From assembly GCA_964464145.1 (NCBI GenBank), contig CAYXFB010000004.1, forward strand, positions 6,526-70,525: a stretch of DNA of 64,000 nt. The letters run 5' to 3'. Of the stretch, positions 26,882 through 34,898 are shown piece by piece. The stretch is from UBA5399 sp964464145. Its GTDB lineage: Bacteria; Bacillota; Clostridia; Christensenellales; Christensenellaceae. The notes under the pieces were generated by a model. The model did not search any database. It had not been told where the DNA came from and worked only from the letters and a program-made list of their open reading frames with translations. The first letter of the stretch is position 1. The number at the start of each line of letters is the position of its first letter. The position numbers were made by a program, and so were the translations under genes.

Positions 26882-28078
26882 ATGAGCAAGATCAAGCAGG
26901 TATTAGGTAAGGGTGAGGGTGTATTTCACCTCGCGCCCACATGGGTCCCCCGCGGCTTCAACGAGCCGGGGCGCAGGCTAAAGCTTCACCCAGACGATTA
27001 TTATGCCTTTGGCATGGACAGGGGCGGTATATGCGAGAGGTGGCTGGGCTCGGTAACCGTGGCGCTGAACGGCCCCAAGACTGGCAAAACGGAGGGCATG
27101 AGTTTTGTGGTTGGCGAAGACGCTTCGGAGCGCATACTCTTCAAAGATTGCGTGGAGGAGCTGGGCGCGGAGCTCATAGGCAATGAGCTTATGGAAAAAT
27201 ACGGCACATGGCCCACATTCGCCAAGCTATACGATTATGACAAGCCGCTGTTTCATCATCTGCACCTCACCGAGGAAAAGGCGCAGAAAATAGGTATGCA
27301 CGGCAAGCCGGAGGCATATTATTTCCCGGTGCAATACAACGCCTCATACCTCGGCCGCTTCCCCCTCACCTACTTTGGCTTCGACCCCTCCACCACAAAG
27401 GAGCAGGTGCGCGACTGCCTATTGAATTACGACAAAAAGGACACGCGCATAACGGAGCTTTCCCGCGCCTATCGCATACAGCTTGGCACGGGCTGGTACA
27501 CCGCCGCCGGCGTGATACACGCGCCCGCCTCCGTGGTGACATTCGAGCCGCAGTGGAACAGCGACGTTAATACTATAATGGAAAACGTTACGATGGGCGA
27601 GATAAACGGCCACAATATGCTTACAGATTGCCAGCCCGCAGACGAAAAGGACAATATAGACGCGCTGATGAACCAAATAGACTGGGAGGAAAGCACCCGC
27701 CCGGACTATAAGGAAACCTATTTCCGCGCGCCCAAGGAGCTTGCGAAAACGCAGGATGGCTTGACAGAAAAATGGATATCCTACGCGAACGATTGGGTGG
27801 CGGCCAAGGAGGTCACGGTGGAGCCGGGTGCAAGCGTCACGCTTACGGACGCGGCCTGCTATACCGCGCTGGTGGTGCAGGGGCACGGCCGCTTTGGCGT
27901 GTTCGAGTGCGCCGCGCCGGAGCTGGTTCGTTTCGGCGAGCTTACAGGAGACGAATATTTCGTTTCTGAAAGCGCGGCGAAAAATGGCATAACCATAAAA
28001 AACACAAACAGTTTTGAACCGCTGGTGATACTGCAAAACTTTGCGAACAACAACCAAGAAGTGCCCGCAACGGTATAA
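26882..28078 (+). CDS. Mannose-6-phosphate isomerase-like cupin protein
   Basis: A 398-residue protein related to type I phosphomannose isomerases. GMHGKPEAYYFP near residue 140 matches the zinc-binding H-x-K-P-E block, and TAAGVIHAPASVV near 205-215 matches the conserved P-x-G-x-x-H-A block with a further His ligand. A second cupin-like barrel fills the C-terminal part. It probably interconverts an aldose and ketose, free or phosphorylated, for the neighbouring kinases and aldolase. The family is wide, so the substrate is open. A CGGAGGT site precedes the ATG. The gene is divergent from the aldolase. Confidence 0.7.
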   Translation: MSKIKQVLGKGEGVFHLAPTWVPRGFNEPGRRLKLHPDDYYAFGMDRGGICERWLGSVTVALNGPKTGKTEGMSFVVGEDASERILFKDCVEELGAELIGNELMEKYGTWPTFAKLYDYDKPLFHHLHLTEEKAQKIGMHGKPEAYYFPVQYNASYLGRFPLTYFGFDPSTTKEQVRDCLLNYDKKDTRITELSRAYRIQLGTGWYTAAGVIHAPASVVTFEPQWNSDVNTIMENVTMGEINGHNMLTDCQPADEKDNIDALMNQIDWEESTRPDYKETYFRAPKELAKTQDGLTEKWISYANDWVAAKEVTVEPGASVTLTDAACYTALVVQGHGRFGVFECAAPELVRFGELTGDEYFVSESAAKNGITIKNTNSFEPLVILQNFANNNQEVPATV

Positions 28079-28096
28079 TATCTTACAAAAAACCAT

Positions 28097-28135
28097 AAAA
28101 ATGGACGCACCGCAAGCGCGAAGCGTCCATTTTTT
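28097..28135. terminator. Bidirectional terminator between isomerase-like and PfkB genes
   Basis: AAAAATGGACGC / GCGTCCATTTTT stem, A-run on one side and T-run on the other, serving two convergent genes. Confidence 0.85.
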
Positions 28136-28154
28136 ATATTGTTCGATTTTGCCG

Positions 28155-29285
28155 TTAAAAGCTGTTCTTCTCCCAGCCCGCGTCTATTTTTTCGCGCATT
28201 TGCTCAAAGCTGCGCAGACCGCTCAGCGAATCGTATTCTTCCACGCAGCTTGCGCCCGTTGCTGCGGCGTACTGCACGGCCTGCTCGTATGGCAAACCGC
28301 GCAAAACCGAGCAGAGGAAGGCGGCTATGCAGGTATCGCCCGCGCCCGTGGCAGAGCGCAGCCTGTCCGGCTTATAGCTCGCCTCAAAGTGGCGCACGTT
28401 TTCCCAGCCGGAGAGATTTTCGGCCAGGCCGCCGCCCACGGTCTGCAGCGCCGCGCCGTCCGCCGTGGCCAGGTATAGCCCGCGCGAACCGCATTTCACC
28501 AGCACCACTTTGGCGCCGTATTCCAGCAGCCGCCCGGCCAACGCTGCTACGTCCGCCTCGTTCACCGCCGCTATGATGTCGCCGTCGCCCGCCACCTCGC
28601 GCCATCTGGCATACATTTTTCTATCCAGCATATAGCACAGCTCCTCCACGCTGGGCACAAAAAAATCGAGATGGGGCGCTGTTTTGCGCAGTATACCATC
28701 CCAGCCCACCGTGCCAGATGCGGAGTGCTCGTCCACAGCCGAGGTGTCGAGAGAGGTTGCGGTGCCCGTCTGCTTCGCCTCGCGGTACAGGCGGATCAGC
28801 TCTTCTCCGCCGTTTTGGTACATACGCTTCATGGCGGGCGGATAGCCGAAATGGAATATGCGCGCCCGCTTGACAAGCTGCATATCTATATCGTCTATGC
28901 CGTAATCGTCCAGTACGCCGCAGTAGCTTAAAAAGATCCTGTCTATTCCGGGCGGCGAAAGCACTATGGAATAGGGCGTGCCTCCCGTTTTGGAGAGCGA
29001 TATGCTTTCCGTGCTTGCGTAGGGTGAAATTTTGTCCAGCATTATGCGGCCAAAATCGTCCTCGCCCAGCTTGCTCATAAGCGCCACGTTCGCGCCCATT
29101 TTCTGCATTGCAATGCCCGTGTTTGTTACGCAGCCGCCCGCGTGTATCTCCGCTTCGCCCATGAAAAGCGTTTTGGCCGGCACTAGTATTTTCCCTATAT
29201 TATCGCACTTTGCCGTGTTAAATTTTGGCGTGATATCCAGGCAAAGTATGCCCGCCACCACCGCGTCTAATGCGTATTCTTTCAT
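28155..29285 (-). CDS. PfkB-family carbohydrate kinase
   Basis: A 376-residue ribokinase/PfkB-type kinase. GGCVTNTGIAMQKMGA near residue 48 is the N-terminal PfkB signature, and ATGAGDTCIAAF near 325 is the C-terminal signature with the catalytic Asp. The start at 29285 follows AAGGAGAT. An upstream in-frame start at 29333 lacks a ribosome site. An RpiR-type palindrome lies 85 bases before the start. Within the locus it may add a second phosphate to the ketose phosphate, giving the aldolase its substrate. Confidence 0.85.
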   Translation of the reverse strand: MKEYALDAVVAGILCLDITPKFNTAKCDNIGKILVPAKTLFMGEAEIHAGGCVTNTGIAMQKMGANVALMSKLGEDDFGRIMLDKISPYASTESISLSKTGGTPYSIVLSPPGIDRIFLSYCGVLDDYGIDDIDMQLVKRARIFHFGYPPAMKRMYQNGGEELIRLYREAKQTGTATSLDTSAVDEHSASGTVGWDGILRKTAPHLDFFVPSVEELCYMLDRKMYARWREVAGDGDIIAAVNEADVAALAGRLLEYGAKVVLVKCGSRGLYLATADGAALQTVGGGLAENLSGWENVRHFEASYKPDRLRSATGAGDTCIAAFLCSVLRGLPYEQAVQYAAATGASCVEEYDSLSGLRSFEQMREKIDAGWEKNSF

Positions 29286-29369
29286 ATTTCTATCTCCTTT
29301 TTTTTGAGTTGCGCTATTAATGTATTCTATCAAAAAATATATAAGGTTTCATTATTTATTTGAAAATTA

Positions 29370-29384
29370 TGAAATATTTTTTCA
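29370..29384. promoter_or_regulatory. RpiR-type operator upstream of the PfkB kinase gene
   Basis: TGAAATATTTTTTCA, with TGAAA/TTTCA arms, is the cleanest copy of the motif shared with 17647-17661 and 26561-26575. Confidence 0.6.
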
Positions 29385-29420
29385 CGGGTCGGCTTTGGTG
29401 AAGTTTTATTTCTTTGCAAC

Positions 29421-29450
29421 AAAAAAACAGACCGCAACTTGCGGACTGCT
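29421..29450 (-). terminator. Terminator after the large secreted repeat protein gene
   Basis: On the minus strand a CAG-CCGCA/TGCGG-CTG stem is followed by seven T. It lies about 30 bases after the stop codon. Confidence 0.75.
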
Positions 29451-29477
29451 TTTTTGGGCTGTGGGTAGTTTTGCGGG

Positions 29478-32400
29478 TTATTTCAGCGTTTGCGCCTTCA
29501 CGTCCGCGCTCGCTCCGCGTATGGATACGCCGCCTACGCGTATTATGGGCACCACCTTAAAATAGTTCTTTGTGTTTGGCGTTAGGCCGGAAAATGTATA
29601 TTCCGTTTGCCCTTTCACCGTGGCCACACGCACAAACTTATCCCCCACCTTGCGGAAAAGGCGATAATAGTTCGCGCCCGCTGCAGCGTCCCACGCTATG
29701 CTTACGCTGCGCACCGTCTTTTTGGTGTATTTTACCCCCTTCGGCGCGCTCGGGCGTGTGGCGGTTACCAGCGTGTCGGATTTTTCGCCCGCCTCCCCGC
29801 CTACTATTGCCGTTACCGTGTAGCTGTATTTGCCGCCAGCTACAAGCCCTTTCAGCTCTATGCCCGTTTCGTTGGTCTTGGCTATTTCCGTTCCCGCGCC
29901 GCTGTGCACTATGTAGCTTTGTGCGTTTTCCGCTTTGTCCCACGTCAAAGTCAGCCTGTCCGTTTGATCGTAGCCTTTGGGGTGCGTCGCTTTTACGTTC
30001 GTCACCTTGGGCAGCCATTTGGCGTACAGCGTGACATCAGCGTATATTTGATTATCAAAATCGTATTTTTTAGCAAAACCGCTGTCCGTATACCAGCCCG
30101 CGAATTTATGGTTTTTCCGCGTTGGCTCGGCGGGCGCTTTGGCTTTAGCTCCCGCCATTATCTGCTCCGTTTTATCCGCCGTTGCGCCGTCCATATATTT
30201 GTAGGTCAGCTTGTGGTATATTACAGATGGCGGGGGGGTATCTTGGTATTTGTTTAGCGTTGCCGTGCTCGTGTTGTCACTTGTGGTTTTCACTGTGCCT
30301 GTATACCTTGTGCCGTTCACCGTTATATCCACTGCTCTGCCCACTGTGTTTTCGGTAAGCCAAAAGTATAGGCCGCTTGATGTATCTGTTAGCGTATCTT
30401 TTATATAATATTCTTGTTGCGCGGCGCGCTTTATGAGGTCAAACTCGCCTATACTGCCGCTTGTTACCGCCGCGCTCGGCGCCGCAGGGTTTAGCGCCAG
30501 CGTGGTTTTGTATACGGTGTAACTTCCGTTGGTGGGCTGCGCCTGTATGCTTGCATCTGTGCTGCCGCTGTAATTCACGCTGCCGCCCGTTATTGTTATG
30601 CTGGCGGAAGCGCCTAATATACCACCATAACCGCCGCCTATGCCCGCGCTTTGAATTAAATAACCTAAGCTTGAGTCGCCTTTGGATGTGGCATTTACAG
30701 TACCGCCGCTTATTGTTACGCTGCCGCCTGCTCCGCCATCACCATTACCAAAACCGCCGCCTATGCCCGCGCCCCAATCGCTTGTAGCCGTCACACTGCC
30801 GCCATTTATTGTTACAATTCCGCCTGCTCCACCAGTTGCTACACCATAACCGCCGCCTATGCCCGCGCCCTCCGTGCTTGTAGCCGTCACGTTGCCGCCA
30901 TTTATTGTTACAACGCCGCCTGCTCCGCCATTAGAACCATTACCGTAACCATAACCACCGCCTATGCCCGCGCCGTATTTGCTTGTAGCCGTCACCGTGC
31001 CGCCATTTACTGTTACAATGCCGCCTGCTCCGCCATTACCGCCACTACTATACCCGCCGCCTATGCCCCCCGCGCCGTTCGTGCTTGTAGCCTCCACAGT
31101 GCCGCTATTTATTATTACAGTGCCACACTTTCCTGCCTTACCCATATTGTTGCTGCTACCGCCTATGCCCGCGCCATTATAACCTTTTGCTATAAGCTTA
31201 TCGCCGGGTCCGTTCTTCGCGCTTATGGTTACACTATTTCCGTCCTCCACCTGAAGCCCCACGCTGTATACGCCATTAGACGCGTCCAGCGTGTTTGTAC
31301 CGCTAAGCTGTATATCCACATTGGCGCCGCCGGATATACTAAAGGGCGATACATCAGAGCTTGGCCTTATATTCACCCCGTCCAATTGCACACTCAGCTT
31401 GGCGCCGTTGCTGCCTGTGCCGTCCACCGTTATGGTTTTTTCTGTAGCACCCGCGCCGCTCTGTTGTATGGCGGCAAAGCCGGAGGGGATCGGCTGTGGT
31501 GTGCCGCCGCTGCCTTGGGTAATTGCCCATGCCCCGCTTACCCACTTAAACTCTATAGAACCGTTTGACAAATCAATATGTTCTGACAGTGTGGCTGCGC
31601 TGCTGTTATCGGTTTCGGTATCCACCGCGCCGAAATATTTTTTTGAGCCTGCTGCAACGTCTACAAACCTTTCTGTTGCACTTTTCGGCAGCCAAAAATA
31701 CAGCTTGCCGCCTGCGTCTGTCGCCACGTCCTTTATGCCGTATTCGCCCGCCGCGGGTATTTCCTTTAGCGCTATGCTGCCTATGTTGCCCGCCGTTACC
31801 GCCGTACTTTTTACCGGCGTGCCGCCCACCGTTAGCGTGGTTTTGTATACGGGCGCACTGCCGTTGGTGGGTATTGCCTGCATGCTGCCGCCCGCGCCGC
31901 TGTACGTAACGCTGCCGCCCGTTATTGCCAGCGTGCCGGGAGCTCCTAATGTGTTATCACCATAACCGCCGCCTATGCCCGCGCTTTTCGCGTTGGTGCA
32001 TGTAGCCGTCACCATGCCGCCGCTTATTCTTACATCGCCGCCGCTTGCACCGTTTTCCATTCTATCACTGCTTCCGCCGCCTATGCCCGCGCCTCTATCG
32101 CTTGTAGCTACAACACTGCCGCCGCTTATTTCCACACTGCCGCCGTTGCCGCTTCCTATACCGCCGCCTATGCCCGCGCCGCTATCGCTTGTAGCCGTCA
32201 CACTGCCGCCGCTTATTGTTATATTTCCGCCGTTACCGTCAACACCGCCGCCTATGCCCGTGCCGTCGCTGGTGTTTGCGGCATTTACCACACCGCCGCT
32301 TATTGTTATATTTCCGCCGTTACCGTAAACACCGCCGCCTATGCCCGCGCCGCTATCGCTTGTGGCAGTAACGTTTCCGCCGCTTATTGTTATATTGCCG

Positions 32401-33395
32401 CCGTTACCGCGGTAACCACCGCCGCCTATGCCCGCGCCGCCGTTGCATGTTGCAGTAACACTGCCCCCGCTTATTGTTATATTTCCGCCGTTACCGCCGT
32501 TACCACCGCCGCCTATGCCCGCGCCGCCGCTGCTTGTGGCAGTAACGTTTCCGCCGAATATTGTTATATTACCGCCGTCGCCGCCATAACCGCCGCCTAT
32601 GCCCGCGCCCAAATAGCCTGTAGCTTCTACGGTTCCGCTGTATATTTTTATGGTACCGCCTTCTTTACCGTTTGCGCCGCCTATGCCCGCGCCTTTACCT
32701 ACATTGGCTGTAAGCTTGCCCGCAGTTGGCGTGTTTTCGCGTATGCTCACCTCGTTGCCTGCCTCCACCTGCAACGCAGCGCTGCCCGTGGCGTAAGTGA
32801 TATTAGAATTTGTTACCGTCAGTATGTTGTCGCCCGAAAGCTCTATATCCGCTTTGCCGCCGTTTATTATTTTAATAGGCGATTCATCTTTAGAATTTTT
32901 AAATTCTATGCTTACGCCGTTTAGCTGCAGGTACAATATGCTTGCGCTGCTGGCGTTATTTGCGTCCACCGTTATGGTATATTCGGTTGTTGTTCCCGTT
33001 ACTACCGCTCTTTTAGCAGCACTGTTATCTTGCAGGGATATTTTAGTTTCGGCTGCGCCGTCATTATACGCGCAATTCCAAACACTGCCGTCCCAACTAA
33101 ACGTTATGTTGCCTTTTGATACATCTATATCACCCGCCGCCATGGCGTTTGCCAAAGCAGGCTCTTCGCTTGCCTGCGTTGCTTCGGTTTCCACTATCTC
33201 AATATCTTCTTCCGCAACTTCTAAAGGCACCTCGTCCGTCTGCTCGGGCGGTGGCATATCCTGCGGCTGCTCTACCGCTGCTTCTGCTTGCTCGGGCGCT
33301 TCTGTGGGCACTTCTGCCGCCAGTGCCGCCGTGGGCGCGAGCGAAAACGCCATTATTGCCGCCAGTGCTATTGCTAATATTTTTTTGTTTTTCAT
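29478..33395 (-). CDS. Large secreted glycine-rich repeat protein with InlB-type and FN3 domains
   Basis: A 1305-residue extracellular protein. The signal peptide (about 1-27) ends ALA-AE and is followed by an acidic Pro/Glu stretch. Two blocks of roughly 25-residue repeats (about 180-480 and 720-950) alternate GAGIGGG glycine turns with NITISGGNVTATS-like strands, consistent with a beta-helix. Each block is preceded by a similar non-repeat domain, so the protein looks internally duplicated. A Listeria-Bacteroides (InlB B-type) repeat with FAGWYTDSGF lies near 1100, then two FN3 domains. No LPXTG or SLH anchor is seen. The start at 33395 follows GGTGAGGGG. Confidence 0.8.
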   Translation of the reverse strand: MKNKKILAIALAAIMAFSLAPTAALAAEVPTEAPEQAEAAVEQPQDMPPPEQTDEVPLEVAEEDIEIVETEATQASEEPALANAMAAGDIDVSKGNITFSWDGSVWNCAYNDGAAETKISLQDNSAAKRAVVTGTTTEYTITVDANNASSASILYLQLNGVSIEFKNSKDESPIKIINGGKADIELSGDNILTVTNSNITYATGSAALQVEAGNEVSIRENTPTAGKLTANVGKGAGIGGANGKEGGTIKIYSGTVEATGYLGAGIGGGYGGDGGNITIFGGNVTATSSGGAGIGGGGNGGNGGNITISGGSVTATCNGGAGIGGGGYRGNGGNITISGGNVTATSDSGAGIGGGVYGNGGNITISGGVVNAANTSDGTGIGGGVDGNGGNITISGGSVTATSDSGAGIGGGIGSGNGGSVEISGGSVVATSDRGAGIGGGSSDRMENGASGGDVRISGGMVTATCTNAKSAGIGGGYGDNTLGAPGTLAITGGSVTYSGAGGSMQAIPTNGSAPVYKTTLTVGGTPVKSTAVTAGNIGSIALKEIPAAGEYGIKDVATDAGGKLYFWLPKSATERFVDVAAGSKKYFGAVDTETDNSSAATLSEHIDLSNGSIEFKWVSGAWAITQGSGGTPQPIPSGFAAIQQSGAGATEKTITVDGTGSNGAKLSVQLDGVNIRPSSDVSPFSISGGANVDIQLSGTNTLDASNGVYSVGLQVEDGNSVTISAKNGPGDKLIAKGYNGAGIGGSSNNMGKAGKCGTVIINSGTVEATSTNGAGGIGGGYSSGGNGGAGGIVTVNGGTVTATSKYGAGIGGGYGYGNGSNGGAGGVVTINGGNVTATSTEGAGIGGGYGVATGGAGGIVTINGGSVTATSDWGAGIGGGFGNGDGGAGGSVTISGGTVNATSKGDSSLGYLIQSAGIGGGYGGILGASASITITGGSVNYSGSTDASIQAQPTNGSYTVYKTTLALNPAAPSAAVTSGSIGEFDLIKRAAQQEYYIKDTLTDTSSGLYFWLTENTVGRAVDITVNGTRYTGTVKTTSDNTSTATLNKYQDTPPPSVIYHKLTYKYMDGATADKTEQIMAGAKAKAPAEPTRKNHKFAGWYTDSGFAKKYDFDNQIYADVTLYAKWLPKVTNVKATHPKGYDQTDRLTLTWDKAENAQSYIVHSGAGTEIAKTNETGIELKGLVAGGKYSYTVTAIVGGEAGEKSDTLVTATRPSAPKGVKYTKKTVRSVSIAWDAAAGANYYRLFRKVGDKFVRVATVKGQTEYTFSGLTPNTKNYFKVVPIIRVGGVSIRGASADVKAQTLK
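30600..32720 (-). repeat. Coding tandem repeats of the secreted glycine-rich protein
   Basis: Near-identical units of about 70-90 bases recur through this interval. On the plus strand each contains 'ccgcctatgcccgcgcc' followed by a variable piece and 'ccgccgcttattgttatatt' or a close relative. Units near 32200-32560 are the most alike, which points to recent expansion. The two blocks are split by a unique stretch at about 31220-31900. Confidence 0.8.
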
Positions 33396-33482
33396 AATTT
33401 TCCCCTCACCCTTTGTCTGCACTATTAAAAGAATTGTTTTACCCTGTTATATAAGTATAAGATAAATATTTTGTTTTGTATA

Positions 33483-33509
33483 TCGTCCTTTTTTTAAAAA
33501 AACGGACGA
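33483..33509. repeat. Inverted repeat upstream of the large secreted protein gene
   Basis: TCGTCC plus seven T, then seven A and GGACGA with one unpaired C. It lies about 90 bases before the gene start in an AT-rich promoter region. Its role (operator or terminator) is unclear. Confidence 0.4.
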
Positions 33510-33640
33510 CAAGCAGCCAAAAAGCCGCTGATTTTCATATGTTTGGCACTGCCCCGCCGTTGTGAAAAACTAAATTAATTTTTACACCAATTTTGGGCTA
33601 TATTGAAATTGCCTATAAATAAAGTGGTTTTTCGAAAAAT

Positions 33641-33677
33641 AAAAAACCCTCTATCCGGCATGGATAGAGGGTTTTTT
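33641..33677 (-). terminator. Terminator after tRNA-Trp
   Basis: A perfect 16-bp stem (six A/T pairs outside ACCCTCTATCC-type pairing) with loop GGCAT starts immediately after the tRNA 3' end. It has T-runs in both directions. Confidence 0.85.
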
Positions 33678-33753
33678 TGGCAGGGGAGACAGGCCTCGAA
33701 CCTGCGGCCTACGGTTTTGGAGACCGTCGCTCTACCAACTGAGCTACTCCCCT
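33678..33753 (-). tRNA. tRNA-Trp (anticodon CCA)
   Basis: A 76-base tRNA on the minus strand. The 7-bp acceptor AGGGGAG/CTCCCCT, D-arm AGCTCAGTTGGTAGAGC, anticodon loop CTCCAAA giving CCA, and T-arm with GGTTCGA are all complete. The discriminator is G, and the terminal CCA is encoded. Confidence 0.96.
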
Positions 33754-33840
33754 ACATTGCCCAACGTAGTGGGCAACAAAAAATATTATATACGAAAGAC
33801 GGCCTATAGTCAATAATTTTACGCCGTATATCCATCGCTT

Positions 33841-34896
33841 TTACGCATTTTTTTCGGCGCTGAAATCTCCGCGCGTCACGGCCAGCTCGTAGCCTATGGC
33901 ACCCACCTTGGCGGCAAGGCGGTTCTTGCTTTCGGCGGCCTCCTCGCCCGTGGCTATCTTGTCGTTATACAGCAGATATTTGCTGCGCACCTCAATGGGT
34001 GATAGATTGGGCATCACAACGTTTGCGCCCGCCAGTATTCCCATTTCGCGTCCGTTTTTGTCTATGGTGCCAAGCGCTGTGGTGGAGGGGATCAGCGCAT
34101 TGGGTATCATTAGGCGAAGCATGGCCAGCAGGTTCACCGAAAGCTCCAGGCTGCCCTTTGGCATGTCGCAAAAAGGCGTATCCCTGTGTGGCAAAAACGG
34201 TCCCACACCTATCATCTGCGGTTTGAAACCCTCTATGAAGCGCAAATCCTTCAAAATAGTCTGCGGCGTTTGGTAGGGCGAGCCCACCATAAAGCCCACA
34301 CCCACCTGAAAGCCCAGCTCTTTGAGCGCATACAGGCACTCCACACGGCTTTGCAGGTCTTGCCCCTCTGGGTGCAGCCTGCCGTAATGCTCCGCATCCG
34401 CCGTTTCGTGGCGCAGCAGATACCTGTCTGCACCGGCGGCCTTGTACCGCGCGTACACCTCGCGGCTCTTTTCGCCGAAGGATAGCGTTATGGCGCAATC
34501 GGGGTAGCGGCCTTTCACCGTTTCCAGTATATCCACAAGCGCGTCGTCCGAAAAGCCGGCGTCCTCCCCGCCCTGCATCACGAAGGTGCGAAAGCCCAGC
34601 GCATAGCCACTTTCGCAGCAACTAAGCACCTGCTGCTTGGTGAGGCGGTAGCGCTCCGCCTTAAGGTTGCTTTTGCGTATGCCGCAATAAAAGCAATCGT
34701 TTTTGCAGTAGTTTGTAAATTCTATGAGCCCGCGCATATATATGGCGTTGCCAAATTGCGAAAGCGCCACCTCCCTGCCCTGCGCGCGCAGATATTCACT
34801 GGCTTGGGCGTCCGTGCAGTTTATGAGTTCCAGAAAATCATCGTCTGAAAGCGTTCGGTTTTGTCTTAATTCGTCTATTATTTGCTTATATTTCAT
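33841..34896 (-). CDS. hydE: [FeFe]-hydrogenase maturase HydE (radical SAM)
   Basis: A 351-residue BioB/HydE-type radical SAM enzyme that helps build the dithiolate ligand of the H-cluster. TNYCKNDCFYCGIR holds the CxxxCxxC cluster motif near residue 60. Family features follow: MQGGEDAGF, SFGEKSREVY, LRHETADAEHYGRLHP, GFMVGSPYQT and VGPFLPHRDTP. The ATG at 34896 follows the cinA stop by 2 bases, so it is cotranscribed with cinA. HydF, HydG and a catalytic hydrogenase are not in the window, although a sensory-type hydrogenase locus lies 14 kb away. Confidence 0.9.
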   Translation of the reverse strand: MKYKQIIDELRQNRTLSDDDFLELINCTDAQASEYLRAQGREVALSQFGNAIYMRGLIEFTNYCKNDCFYCGIRKSNLKAERYRLTKQQVLSCCESGYALGFRTFVMQGGEDAGFSDDALVDILETVKGRYPDCAITLSFGEKSREVYARYKAAGADRYLLRHETADAEHYGRLHPEGQDLQSRVECLYALKELGFQVGVGFMVGSPYQTPQTILKDLRFIEGFKPQMIGVGPFLPHRDTPFCDMPKGSLELSVNLLAMLRLMIPNALIPSTTALGTIDKNGREMGILAGANVVMPNLSPIEVRSKYLLYNDKIATGEEAAESKNRLAAKVGAIGYELAVTRGDFSAEKNA

Positions 34897-34898
34897 TT

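Noticed and set aside
30600..32720. Regularly spaced repeats that could suggest a CRISPR array
   Set aside because: The repeats are in frame inside one long coding sequence, vary between units, and there are no cas genes.
33603..33809. 68-residue open frame over the tRNA-Trp gene
   Set aside because: It crosses the terminator and the whole tRNA; translated tRNA antisense is a known false call.
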